A stretch of DNA of 64,000 nt from Diplodia intermedia (lineage: Eukaryota > Ascomycota > Dothideomycetes > Botryosphaeriales > Botryosphaeriaceae): contig JAKEKT010000001.1 in assembly GCA_021495925.1 (NCBI GenBank), forward strand, positions 868,001 through 932,000, in the 5' to 3' direction. Both the position numbers and the translations under genes were made by a program. The stretch's first letter is position 1. Each line of letters opens with the position of its first letter. This document shows, piece by piece, positions 21,116-31,789 of this stretch. The notes beneath the pieces are model-generated. The model was not told where the DNA came from. It saw only the letters and a program-made list of their open reading frames with translations, and ran no database searches.

Positions 21116-21552
21116 GATGTCGACTTTGAGTTGTCACTGGGAGCGCCGATGATCAGCACCGGGCGCGAGCTGGGGTGAGGCGTGATGAGCGGCTGGCCTG
21201 TGCGCGGGCCGCCGGACGCGCTAAAAATCCCATGAACTTTTTCGCGTCGCCGTTGACTCCTCACTCCACCATCACACAATGTGACTGCCACTCCCACCGC
21301 CTCCCCGAGGCACCCGCATCAAGGTAAGCTCCCACGCCCGCCCTCTTCACCTGCCCCTTCGCATGATTAGAACAAACTTTTTATCAATCTGTCAATCCCC
21401 TGACGCCCGGGCTACGGCTTTGGGCTTTTGACGAGAACGAGTTGGACACATGACACGCAACCGAAGCAATCTTGTTGATGCTCCTTCCCTCTGCAAAGTC
21501 CCGTCGCTAACTGCGTCGTAGTCTAGCTTCACATTGAATCCCTGTTGACGCC
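21116..21552. other. Divergent intergenic region, small membrane protein / SEN34
   Basis: 437 bp between divergent starts. It may include leader introns of the SEN34 gene (an AAGGTAAGCTCC donor-like site near 21,323 and a CGTAG acceptor near 21,521). These would lie in the 5' UTR and are not proven. Confidence 0.4.
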
Positions 21553-23271
21553 ATGAGCGGCCTCGGCCTCGACCACGTCTTCCCCTTCCCGCGAGATGAC
21601 GCCGTTATGGTGTCCAGCGAGTCGCCGGAAGCCTCAGAGGGGACCCGGACGCCACAGGTAGTCATCAACGACTCGAAAGAGACGTCGAATGAGAGGCCAT
21701 CCCCCGAGAAGGGACAGCTCGGGGGAGGGTCGCCCGGTTCGCTCGCACATGTCTTCCCATGGCAGCGTTGTCCCAGCCCGCCTTTTGACCAGGGTGGCAT
21801 GGAAACCGGAATGCAGGTCTTCGAGCCTTTCGATATTGGCGACATGACTCCGACTCCAAGCGAGTGGTCTGACGGGCAATTCTCGAGCGCCCAGCAATCG
21901 CCCGAGTGGCGGCGGAAAGAGGCAGTTTTTAGGCCTGACCGAGCTCCCACGCCGAGGAGTGTGTCTGCCGCGTCGGCGTCGCAGCTCAGGGCTCTTGCGC
22001 AGCTCGAGCCCACTTCGGCGCCTAGGTCTGAGCCTGCCATCCCCGATGAGGAGTTGCTTCCAACGCCTATTGCTGAAGAGAAGTTTGCCCCGCTTGCTAG
22101 CGCTGCAGATGAATCGCAGCTGGCCGTGGAAGATGATGGCTCGACAGAAGAGCCTGCTTCGCCGGTGTTGAACGTTATAGAAGATCTTCAGGCCCAAAAT
22201 GATATCCCTGTTCCAAGTTCCTCCCTCGATGCTGTCCCGCAAGAAACCCTTTCAAATGCGCAGCCTGAACAACCCCAGCCACAGCAAGAGATAGGCGCAG
22301 AGATGGCAGAATCTCCTGAAGCCCCGCCGCCCTCGCCAGTCCCTATTTCTCGGATCGCCAATCGCTACATGCTATACAACACGGATGACATATCGTACCT
22401 GAGACGGGCGCACAACATTTGCGGTGTTCTGATCGGTACCCTTCCCAGCCACCCTCAGCAGAATGTGTTCCTTGGGACACCTCTTGAGCTCATGCCTGAA
22501 GAGGCGCGTCGCCTTGTCGAAATCGGTGCAGCTTACATCGTCGATGACGTCGAAAGGCATAAGACGGGCGTCCTGGGCCTAGGTGAGGCTGAGCGTAAAG
22601 CACTACTCAAGGCGCTCCAAAAGCAAGGTGTCGAGGCGTCGCGGGCAAACCAGCAGAAGGCGGACGACATCAAGAAGGAAGCCATGAAGAAGAATGCCGA
22701 CAAGATTGAGAAGGCGCGGAAGGCGAAGCAGGAAAAGCAGCAGCAGCAAGAACAAGCGGCCGCGCAAGACAACGCAGGAGGCGAAGATGCAGAATCGTCC
22801 CTTTTCGCTTCCGAGGCAACTATCCGTCCCGCCTCGCCCGCGCCGTCGCAGGCACCGTCGTCAGTTGCACTGGAAGACCGCTTCTACATCACTCCGTCCA
22901 CCTCGCACCTGCCTCTCCCGACGGCGCCGCCGGAGCCTAAAGAGCCTCCAAAGGTCCCGAGATCGTACCCGCTCTTTGCGTATCTCCACTCGAGGGGCTT
23001 CTTCATGTCGCCGGGCTTGCGGTTTGGCTGCCAGTACTGCGTCTACCCGGGCGATCCGCTGCGATTCCACAGCCACTACTTGGCAGTGGGTATGGGATGG
23101 GACGACGAGTTTGACCTGATGCAGCTGGTTGGAGGAGGGCGATTAGGCACCGGCGTGAAGAAGGGGTTCTTGGTTGGGGGAAAGGAGAGAAAGGCCGGCC
23201 AGGTGGACGACAAGGAAGAAGACTCTGCAGACGGGGTCAGGGCTTTCAGCATTGAATGGAGCGGGATGTGA
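21553..23271 (+). CDS. SEN34: tRNA-splicing endonuclease subunit Sen34 with long N-terminal extension
   Basis: Open frame of 572 aa. The Sen34 part starts around residue 265 (PVPISRIANRYMLYNTDDIS, then LRRAHNICGVLIGTLP). It continues with the family block QQNVFLGTPLELMPEEARRL and a Lys/Gln-rich coiled coil. It ends in the catalytic domain with Y498 and H506 in VYPGDPLRFHSHY and a Lys near 536 (GVKKGFLVGG). Sen34 cuts the 3' splice site of intron-containing pre-tRNAs. Residues 1-250 are Pro/Ser/Glu-rich and not part of the Sen34 family as I know it (~310-330 aa). An internal ATG at 22303 would give a family-sized 322-aa protein, so the start is uncertain. Confidence 0.85.
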   Translation: MSGLGLDHVFPFPRDDAVMVSSESPEASEGTRTPQVVINDSKETSNERPSPEKGQLGGGSPGSLAHVFPWQRCPSPPFDQGGMETGMQVFEPFDIGDMTPTPSEWSDGQFSSAQQSPEWRRKEAVFRPDRAPTPRSVSAASASQLRALAQLEPTSAPRSEPAIPDEELLPTPIAEEKFAPLASAADESQLAVEDDGSTEEPASPVLNVIEDLQAQNDIPVPSSSLDAVPQETLSNAQPEQPQPQQEIGAEMAESPEAPPPSPVPISRIANRYMLYNTDDISYLRRAHNICGVLIGTLPSHPQQNVFLGTPLELMPEEARRLVEIGAAYIVDDVERHKTGVLGLGEAERKALLKALQKQGVEASRANQQKADDIKKEAMKKNADKIEKARKAKQEKQQQQEQAAAQDNAGGEDAESSLFASEATIRPASPAPSQAPSSVALEDRFYITPSTSHLPLPTAPPEPKEPPKVPRSYPLFAYLHSRGFFMSPGLRFGCQYCVYPGDPLRFHSHYLAVGMGWDDEFDLMQLVGGGRLGTGVKKGFLVGGKERKAGQVDDKEEDSADGVRAFSIEWSGM

Positions 23272-24441
23272 ATTGGGTTCTTAAAGCGATTTTTTGGTCT
23301 GCGTGGCATGGCGCGCCGGGAACTCAGTAAATATCTGAGACCACTTGCGGGCAGTGGTATTGCCTTGACGGCTTTGACTTCTGTGAATGTTACGCGCTTC
23401 CCCCAACAAAAAAAAATATTATAGAGGACCATTGCTATCAAGCGAACGATCACAACGTGTATACACTTCTTGTATGTTTGGACTCTGATGGTTGATGGCT
23501 GGGGCCAGGGGAGGAGAGGCTGGATAAGGTCGTCACTTGCCACGCTATATACACTCAGTATGATCGAGTAATACCGAAATTCTCAAGAATGAAAGGGCAC
23601 TTGGGTGATCAAGAGAGAGGGAGCGGTTGTACCTCCCAGGATGGGCGAGACTAGTATCCTTCGGATTCCTTTTCTTGTCGTTGTTTCGTCCGATTTCTTA
23701 GTTCACATGTGATGCGATTGAGCTTGTTTCACGGCCGGACGATTACGTTCCGCGTCGAAGGAGTGAACCTTTACTGTATATTGTTACACATTCTGAGCAG
23801 TAGTGTAGGCGACCACACCAACTCCCGTAAGTTAAGCGAACAGTTACCCGAAAAGGAAAGAGGAGTTCGACGCATTCACTTCGGGCCGGGTGCCCACCTC
23901 ACGCCACCCGAAACCGCCGAACCTGCCAGCCCGGACATATCTGGTGCTTCTCACTCCACCACGCGAGTGGTTCTAGGACCCCGACGTTCTAAGCCAGTTC
24001 ACACATACGTGCGAGTCGTTGAGCCCCGGCGGGCAACGGGGTAGGCTGGACGGGCATTGTTGCCATCGCTACGGGGAACGCGTTTGCCATTTGAGCAATG
24101 GATCCAGTACGGCGAAGTTGCTTCAAGAATGAATCGAGTTGCTCGCAGCCAAAGGGAATCTGTAAATGGACGGCGATGAGGACAGTCATCGCCATGAGAT
24201 ATGCTGGGCGTTTTCTTTTCGAACGCGGTAGAGCTCCATCTTTTACCACTTTGTAGAGTGCGGTTGCACTGTTCAAAGCTGCATGATAAAGCTCCATGAT
24301 CCAGAAGCTCACACGTGATCCGCCAGGCGGCGGCCCAGCAGCGCGACGCCTTCATTGACGATGATACCTCATATTCAATACACACATACCCTATCCACCT
24401 CCAACTCCCGATGATTACCGCTTCCCCCGCTCCATCCATTA
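23272..24441. other. Convergent intergenic region, SEN34 / GPR1-like gene
   Basis: 1.17 kb between two stop codons. A frame at 23709-24044 has no family signs. A short stretch around 23,810-23,850 vaguely recalls 5S rRNA control sequences but does not align over length. No gene is called. Confidence 0.5.
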
Positions 24442-27302
24442 CTAGAGACTCATTCCCTCGCCATCCTCCCCCGGCGAATCCCCACTACCCTTGTCATTAC
24501 CACCATTTCCACTCCACCCCGTCCCCCTCTCCTCCCACCACTCCCTCGCTCCCACCCCCCTCCCAGCCGTCGTCCCAGCCCCACCTCCGGGCCCCGCGTC
24601 GAACACCCCGTCTCCTCCACCACCACCACCACCACCACCACCACCACCGCCGCCGCCGCCGCCGGCATCCCCGCCAACAATCTCCCCCGTACTTCCCCTC
24701 CTCGGCCCCCCGGCCGAGCCACGGCTCCGTACCCCTCCCGCCGTCGCCGGGCTCAGCATCGCGGCAGAAGCGGCGGCGGCAGCAGCAGCAGCAGCAGCAG
24801 TATGATGCTGCTCCCTCCTCTCCCACGCCAAGCGCTCGTACGCCATCTCCTTGGCCGCGCGCTGCGCGTCCGATTCGCGGGGCGCGGTGGCGCTGGCGGC
24901 CATCATGATGCTGGCGCGCTTGATGCTGCGGCGGGCGGCGGTGGCGAGCGAGAGGGCGGTGAGCGTGTTCGCGGCGTGTGGGCCCGGGGGGGAATCGGAA
25001 GGAGGATGCGGATGGGGCGAGGATGGGGACGGTGTCGTCGGCAGTGGCGGGGTGGATGCGTGGCGGAGGAGAGGTGGGCGTGGCGGGGTCAGGGACGAGC
25101 AGCGGGACGTTAGAGGCGGTCGTGCGACGCTGCCGGTGGCGGTGAAGGTGGATCGGCGAGGCGGTGCGAGGGCGGACGGGGAAGGCGGGGAGATGGGGGT
25201 GATGGCGTCTTCGTCTTCGCCTTCGCCATCGCGATCGTTTCTCGAGGCGGTTGATGGTGGGACGAGCGATGGTGGCGGTGGAGGAGGCGGGACGGCGGAG
25301 GGGCGTGCGAGCTGAGAAGCATGTTGCGGCGTGGAGGCGGCAGTGTGATAGTCGGCGGCCATCGTCATGGTCGTGGTGTTGGCGTCGACACATGTGCTCC
25401 CGCTCCAGCGTTGGCTGGGCCTGCGGCCATGGCCGTCCCCCTCCTCCAGGTCGCCATCTTTGCCGCGCCACACGCAGAAGCTTCTCCAGAAGCAGCGGCT
25501 AGGGTTACCCTCAATGTGGCGCCACGGCTTTTCGCGCAACGAGAAGACGATGGCGTTGACAGCCCCGATGAAGCAGAGGCAGAAGTTGTTGAGCGTGTTG
25601 ACGATGAACGGCGGCCGCCGCACGAGCTTGGAGTTGTACGTCAGGCACAGGGCTACGAACGGGAACAGCCACATGCAGATGTAGACGAGTGGGTACACGA
25701 ACACCTGCCGCAGTTGCCGGCGGATGTGCGCGCGCTTCTGGCGCATCTGTGCCTCCAGCGGGTCGGACACGCGGCGTCCGGACCTGCGCTCAGCGCGGCT
25801 GGTGGAAGAGGAGGTACGGAAGCGATTCCGGTTGGAAGACGTGCTTTTGGCTCCATCAGAGGCGCGCCGACTCGCATTGAAAAACGCCGTGAGCGCCATG
25901 ATGTTGTTTCGACCGGGCGATGAGCGTTGAGAGTCGATAGAGCCGGGCATGCTCGAGCGATGGCTGATGTTTGGATTGTCGCAAGCATCCTTCAAGGACC
26001 CTCGCCACGAGCGCAGGCTTTCGGAGATGCTTTTCCGTTTACTACCAGGGTTAGCAGGCTCTGCTTCCGCCTCTGGGGCGACGAGACTGGTCGGGACCTC
26101 GATGCGAACTCGTGAACTACGTCGGCCATCTGGAGAAACAGTCATCATTGATGGACCCGCATTTGGACCCAGGAAGGCTTCGTTGGGAACTTCGCTCATA
26201 GGGTCCACCGAGGAGATTTGCCGTATATGTGCAGGTCGAGGCCTGGTCGTTGCAACATCAGTGGCTTGGTCGCCCGGATCAAAGGACGGGCGATGAAGGC
26301 CAATCTCTGGGCTGCCGCCGCGTTTGATTTCTGTCACTGGCGGGCTTCCGTCAAGCGTCTCGGACAGGAAGCTCGTTGAGGTTGTTGAATGGTGTCGGAA
26401 TGCGGCCGAAAAGTGACTGAATTCGCGGTGAACGTGCGCGTAGATTGCGATTGCCAGGCCCAGAATCGTGATCCAGATGGCTAAGCGTGGGACCCATGCC
26501 AGTGCGAGGCGATACCAAATCGGCCGCAGGGGCAGTGTGCAAAAGGCACCTTGGGAGAGGTATCCGGCGCCCTGAGGGTCCGCAAAGGGAAGGGAAGCAA
26601 AGATCTGAGGGACGATCAGGATGAAAGCGTAGATCCAGCGGCGGTAGCTGTACAATCGATCGTCCCCGCCAGCGATCGATACCGGCGGCTTGAATATTTG
26701 TGTCGCGCCGTGTATCGATATAAACAGGACCGAGAAATCTGCGCCGGTCAGCGGATGGACACACGAATGGATAAGGCGGGTAAGCCCTGACCAGATATCT
26801 CAGTGGCCATTTGTATCAGATAGCCGGCAGCTTGGCAGAAATGAGTGTGGGTGTAGATGGTTCCACGCCTAAAAGATACTATGGCGAACACCAGATACCA
26901 TAGGGAGCGTACCCAGTCTCCGAGGATAAGCAGCATAATCAATCTATTTCGCCCTCAAATTAGCTGTCGAGACCTTTGAGTTGAAGAGCGAGGAGTCCCC
27001 GACTTATGCCTGAACCGCTTTCTCATCCGTATGAACCAGAAAAAGGCAATTGACACCAAAACCAAGCTAATGCATGCTGCAACGACCGAGGTAACCTGGA
27101 CTATGAACTTTTTGTGATCATCAAAAAGGAAAATGTAGTCGACATTCTCTTCCGAGCTGGCGTTGTGCCCCCGGCGGGAGTATAAGCCCACATTCCGCGC
27201 GGCCGTCGAGGAAATCCATGACGTGAAGCCATCCTCTGGTCTTTGCATTGTAGGGGGTGCGAGGCGAGGTAGCGCTGCCGTTGATATCGCTATGAAGGGC
27301 AT
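24442..27302 (-). CDS. gpr1: GPR1/Git3-type G-protein-coupled receptor (nutrient sensor)
   Basis: Three exons (27302-27004, 26943-26792, 26738-24442) give 915 aa. Such receptors couple to the cAMP-PKA pathway through a G-alpha and respond to carbon source or amino acids. The N-terminus is short, with a glycosylation sequon (N47). TM1 is near 66-92 (IVQVTSVVAACISLVLVSIA) and TM2 starts LIMLLILGDWVRSLWYL. TM3 begins in FCQAAGYLIQ and continues over the second intron into FSVLFISIHG. TM4 and TM5 lie in the third exon. A third cytoplasmic loop of ~230 residues precedes the Git3 C-terminal pair TM6-TM7 (FVYPLVYICMWLFPFVALC; FIVNTLNNFCLCFIGAVNAI). The ~360-residue tail is Pro/Ser-rich, with poly-Ala and poly-Gly runs. 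The 60-nt and 53-nt introns were set by restoring FRHKLIMLL and ISDFSV. Confidence 0.88.
24614..24665 (+). repeat. (CCA)n/(CCG)n triplet tract coding poly-Gly
   Basis: About 17 triplets of CCA then CCG on the + strand, read as GGT/GGC on the minus strand. They encode a roughly 17-residue glycine run in the receptor tail. The nearby (AGC)n stretch at about 24771-24800 encodes poly-Ala. Such tracts are prone to length change. Confidence 0.85.
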
Positions 27303-28206
27303 TCTGGGAAAGGAGCACGCCCCGGCGGGGCAGCTACGAGTGGCTAGGCGCAGAAACCGTTGCTGATATCAAGGTTGAAGGGGATTCGGTTCGGAGCTAC
27401 GCATGGACAGGTCCAACGGTAATGACAGGCGGTCACGTTCGACGTCCGAGGCAGCAATGCTGTGGCCGACTCCTGCCTTTAAGCTGCCTGGACGTGTTCC
27501 GAGACACCTCGACCGATGCAGCCTGAAGGATTTCGGAGAAGAAAGTGAAGACAGGGAAGCTGGGGGAGCGGAGCGAGGTCCCTTGGTGGTTGAAAACGGC
27601 AAAGGGACAAAGGCACTAACTCGACCTGCGCGCAACCTACCTCATCGTCGGCCGATAGTTTACCTCGCCCCACACGAGCAAATGGCTAGGGGGTCTCCAG
27701 TACAGAAATCACCGGCTCTCTTTTACAAATATCTGCCTGGCGGGGCGTTTTGACCTGGCTGACCCCTCGATACAGATGGTTCCCGGGCACACCTAGAACC
27801 TACAAGTCTGAACCAAGGACCAGTTTACCTGCACTGTGATCCGACACGCCTCGGTTGGACACGTCCACCGCTTCGCGATGAAGCTGCTGCCGCCGAAGCT
27901 GCCGTCATCGCCTGGGCCGCGAACCTGAGGCGGGCTACGTCTTACACATGGGACGATCCGGGTGAGCATGCCGAGAGTATTTGTCTTTGTCCTCTGCATT
28001 CCAGGGCGGAAGCTATAATGGCCGGTCCCACACACTGATCCAGAACCTTATCCGTCTCGCTCGCATGCAAACCACATCAGAGCTCTTCTCCTTCGATCAG
28101 CCACTTGGCGCATGCCGGTCGTTCGCTCAGGCGGCTGCATTCGCACAGCACGCGCGCGGATGCGATGCCGGTGGCCCTTGTATGTAAGCTCGACGGCCTC
28201 GGTATC
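27303..28206. other. Intergenic region between GPR1-like gene start and UCH gene end
   Basis: 0.9 kb. A + strand frame at about 27,777-28,050 is codon-like, starts after an acceptor-like CTGACCCCTCGATACAG and includes a donor-like GGTGAGC at 27,961. The apparent splice to a following open frame (TTCCAG at 28,004) runs into a stop, so no gene is called. The 27403-27753 frame has no family signs. Confidence 0.4.
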
Positions 28207-29090
28207 TCAGTCAAAACTGGGAGCCAAGGCGATCAGGCTGAATCTCAGATCGCCACCTCCTGCCTCTTGCTCACGCTTCAGGAAGCTCCGCACGCCGAGG
28301 TTCAGCGCCTTCTCCGACAGCACATCCTCATCACCGCCCAACACGCCTCTCTCGAGCGGGCCTTTGCGCCTTCCGTCCATCTCCCACAGCCGGTTATCTT
28401 CGGACTTGACGAAGCAGACATAGTGCAAGTCGATGGCAGCGTCCGCCTCTGGCGCAGCCGTGTCGCCGCCCGAAGCCGCGGATTGATGCGCGCTCTCGAG
28501 GGCTTGCGATTCGTAGAGGAGGTCCGCGCGGGCAGCGGGTGTGAGCGGGACGGCGCTGGCAATGAGCTTCGCGAGGTCGCTTTCCGGCTCTGCGAAGTGT
28601 CAGTATCCCCTTGTTTGCAGTGCCACCTGCGGAGCTGGGCCCGTACCGATGTGCGAGCGGGCTTTGCCGTTGGACACGCCGTGGAGCAGCCCGATCAAGC
28701 CGCACGCATTGCCGATCGTCTGCTTATACCATACAACGGGCTCGTCCGTCCCAGAACCCGCATACTCGGACTTGGAAGAATCCTCCTCCCGGCGGAATTT
28801 CTCGTACGTGTTGCTGACCGGGAAGATGAGCAGCAGCGCGTGCGCCGGGCGGGGAACGAAAGCGAGGAGCTCCGGCTCGTCGATGCTGAAAACATCGTGA
28901 AAAGCTAGTTTCGTGGACAGTCCGAGCTTGTGCACAAGTGCACTCATCACCTCCGGGTTGTTCTCTGTTGACAAGTGAGCTGCCTGGACACGGCGACTTT
29001 AGTGGTGAGAGTGTTCGCACCGAGAGGGACGAAGCTCTTCTTGCCCTTGGGCACATCAGGGTTGTCGAGTCGCTCTTGTTCAGTGGCCAT
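28207..29090 (-). CDS. YUH1: Ubiquitin carboxyl-terminal hydrolase, UCH family (peptidase C12)
   Basis: Three exons (29090-29021, 28964-28647, 28589-28207) give 256 aa. The enzyme cleaves small adducts from the C-terminus of ubiquitin or Nedd8. Exon 1 ends KKSFVPL and splices to ENNPEVMSALVHKLGLS, the UCH start. Catalytic features are the oxyanion Gln and nucleophile Cys in KQTIGNACGLIGLLHG, the His in DLHYVCFVKS, and the Asp in LWEMDGRRKGP. The C-terminus LRFSLIALAPSFD is typical of the family. Introns of 56 and 57 nt both fall in phase 1. An in-frame ATG at 29174 would add 28 residues and is not preferred. Confidence 0.94.
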
Positions 29091-29742
29091 GTTGGACGAT
29101 AAGCTTTGGAAGTTGAAAGCTGCAGTAGAGTTGCGGGGTGGACGCGGCGGTTGTGGAGCTTCGCGTTTATTCATAGAGCAGGCAGCTTCGAGGATCCCTG
29201 TCCAAGCGCCCTATGACGTGCCGACGTCGGCAGACGCGGGGAACATTACAAATTGCACGCGGAGTCCAACACGAGGCATTCACTTGAAGAGTATCGGACA
29301 CTACTAAAAGAATCATTGGTGGGCGTGCCAGTTTAACGGGTTTTTGAGTATCATTGGGTCTTCAATCTCCCGGCTACCAAGAGCTGCCTTGAGCACCCAA
29401 GGTTTACTCGCTGCTTCAAAGCCTCCAACGCCGAGTAATGCAGTGTCAAGCCGCACATACACAAGCCATATTCCAGGCTATTTTTCTTTCCTGATCAAGC
29501 CACCAAGCCATTCGCAATGCCTCACGTTGGAACCGTAATGCATAGATCGGCCGTATCGCAGGGCTGTCGTAAAGTCATCGCAAGGAGCCAGTGCCCCAGA
29601 AATTGAGAAACCGGGCCATTGATAACCAAGAGGGAGGCCTTGTTCCAGCTGCTCCTGTATGCCGTCGGGGCCCCGAACCGATCAGCGCCGTAATGTCCTG
29701 GTTTCACTAATGCCGATACGCTGTCATTCAGGAGGCACGCTC
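29091..29742. other. Intergenic region, UCH gene / TOA2
   Basis: 0.65 kb upstream of the UCH gene and downstream of TOA2, which lie in tandem on the minus strand. Only short unsupported frames are present. Confidence 0.55.
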
Positions 29743-30208
29743 TTAGTTTCCGGGCCTGCTGCTGTTGTTGCTGACGATCTTGATCTTGTCGGCAGTAAGC
29801 GACTGCGAGTTGTCCATCTTGAAGGTGATGTCCTTGATGATGAAGGTCCACACGTCGTCACAGAAGCGGTAGGTGTCGAGGTGGCCCTAAGGCGCGCGCG
29901 CATTAGTAAGTCAGATGGCCGCCGTGGGAAGAGGGCGGCGCATACCTTGAAGCTCATGCGAGCTTTCACCTTCTCGGATATAACGTCGGCAAGAGCCTTG
30001 TCGAAGTTCTGCATGATCTTGATGGCCAGCTGCGGCTCCATGCGACGGGTGCTGATGAGCTCGTCCAGCGTGTCCATCAGGGTGAGACCGATGCTGCTGT
30101 CGTTTAGCCACAGCGAGAACTTGGGAGGCTCCGCCATGGTGTGGCTGCAGTGCAGTGCAAAGCATACCTGGTCTTCCGATAGATCTCATAGTAGTTGAGG
30201 TCGCTCAT
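29743..30208 (-). CDS. TOA2: Transcription factor IIA small (gamma) subunit
   Basis: Three exons (30208-30168, 30096-29946, 29886-29743) give 111 aa, the normal size. TFIIA-gamma with the large subunit stabilises TBP on the TATA box. The spliced protein reads MSDLNYYEIYRKT, then SSIGLTLMDTLDELI, then LAIKIMQNFDKALAD. After the second intron come GHLDTYRFCDDVWTF and IIKDITFKMDN, with the end ADKIKIVSNNSSRPGN. The 13-codon first exon carries the conserved YYE-Y-R motif and was found across a 71-nt intron ending CTAAACGACAG. It is divergent from the V-ATPase gene with 311 bp between starts. Confidence 0.95.
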
Positions 30209-30519
30209 CTCGGCGAGCGAATGACAGCACCGCGTCTGAAGTCGGTGGATGAGCAGAAGGTGCGGTGGGCCACGAAGCGCGTGGTTGCAGACGGATCGGC
30301 GAGGCAAGGGCGGCGTCAGCGGTGGACGGGAGGCGGCGGCACACGTGATGGAGGCTGGCCCGGGCCACGGCCTTTCTCCGAGCCGCGACGAGCTCCAGCG
30401 AGCGCCAGGTCCAAGCAAGCAGCAACGCCCGACCGCGCCGACCACCGCCCTCGACGAGCTCAGAGGGTCTCTTTTCCGTTTTCCATCTCACACTGATCAC
30501 TCCGGGGAGTTTCGCGAGG
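30209..30519. other. Divergent promoter region, TOA2 / VMA16
   Basis: 311 bp between start codons of two housekeeping genes. It is GC-rich without a TATA box, with C/T-rich sequence before VMA16. Confidence 0.55.
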
Positions 30520-31342
30520 ATGCCACTCATCTATGGCGCTGGCGGCGCGACCGCCGCCTTGACCGTCGTCGGCCTGTGTACGTTTACTCTCTCGCCGCTC
30601 CCGCTCGCGATCTGGCGCTGACATGCTCGCAGATATGCTGTTCAACGGCGAGGGCGAGGCCTTCAACGTATGCGCCTGTCCTTCTGATGGTCGACCGCGA
30701 GCTTAGCTGATGACGTCGCTTCCAGGTTGGACAATTTCTCGAGAGCGTTTCGCCGTACATGTGGGCAGACATGGGCATCGGCCTCTGCATCGGCTTGTCC
30801 GTGGTGGGAGCTGCATGGTACGCCAATAGATGGAGCACGGAGAAAATACAAGGAGCTCGCTGACGCCGTTTGCAGGGGTATTCTCATCACCGGTAGCTCC
30901 ATTCTCGGTGGAGGTGTCAAGGCGCCCCGGATACGGACCAAGAACTTGATCTCCATCATCTTCTGCGAGGTCGTCGCCATCTATGGTGTTATCATGTCCA
31001 TCGTCTTCTCGGCCAAGATCCAGTCCGTCAGCGGCGATGCCCTCTATTCGGCCTCAAACTACTACACTGGATACGCGCTTTTCTGGGGAGGTATTACGGT
31101 TGGCATGTGCAACCTTATCTGCGGCGTCTCCGTCGGCATCAACGGCAGCAGTGCTGCCCTTGCCGATGCGGCGGATCCTAGCTTGTAAGTGCCCCGGACA
31201 CATGTCTTCCACGGAGCTAATGCATGTACAAAGGTTCGTCAAGATCCTCGTCATCGAGATTTTCAGCTCCGTTCTTGGCCTTTTCGGGCTCATCATTGGC
31301 CTGCTGGTCTCTGGAAAGGCCGCCGATTTCAGCATGGAGTAA
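30520..31342 (+). CDS. VMA16: V-type H+-ATPase proteolipid subunit c''
   Basis: Five exons (30520-30577, 30634-30668, 30726-30817, 30876-31184, 31234-31342) give 200 aa. Subunit c'' is part of the V0 rotor ring that moves protons into vacuoles. The sequence has two proteolipid repeats: AWGILITGSSILGGGVKAPRI leading to the proton-binding Glu in SIIFCEVVAIYGV, and a second Glu in KILVIEIFSSVLGLFG. An extra N-terminal helix (MPLIYGAGGATAALTVVGLY) distinguishes c'' from c and c'. All four introns are 48-58 nt with standard sites. The 35-nt second exon (MLFNGEGEAFN) is needed for frame. The call is firm from the family sequence. Confidence 0.95.
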
Positions 31343-31789
31343 ACGGTCATTTCACAAGACCAAAAGGGACATTACCGCCGTCGGCTCGATGGGATGGACC
31401 AATGATGTACTATGAGGCGTTGGGATAGACGTCAAAATGGCAAGGACGCACGGCAGGCGGTTGCAGTGTACGGTCTCCTTCGTCCTGTGCATATTCAGGC
31501 TTGTATATTTGGGAATTGCAGGACAGGGTCCAAGGAGATAGGTGTGGCGGGCGCGGCGGTAGTCGATAAATTATTTGGCATTTAGCGCATTTTTGTAGCA
31601 AAATATCCGCCATGGATGCGGAATCATTTCATGCTCTGTTGGGGGATGAGACTTGATAAATGCGCGCTCCAGCTTTGCCCATTGGCGCTGGCGGGAATGC
31701 AAGCGACATCGGATAAGACGTCAGCGGGGACTCATCGCCCGCGGGTCTACAGCCCCGCCAGCCGATGACACAAACGCACGTCGCCTCCA
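31343..31789. other. Intergenic region, VMA16 / cnxE-like gene
   Basis: 447 bp between tandem genes on the + strand. It contains a GATAAGACGTCAGC element near 31,706, about 80 bp upstream of the next start, which resembles half of a CRE. Nothing else is seen. Confidence 0.5.

Noticed and set aside
23772..23860. Possible 5S rRNA relic (GACCACACCAACTCCCGTAAG and nearby)
   Set aside because: Only a few short matches to 5S control-region sequence; no alignment over 115-120 nt and no stem structure.
28105..28908. 267-codon + strand frame over the UCH gene
   Set aside because: It runs antisense through the catalytic exons and one intron of the UCH gene; codon shadow.
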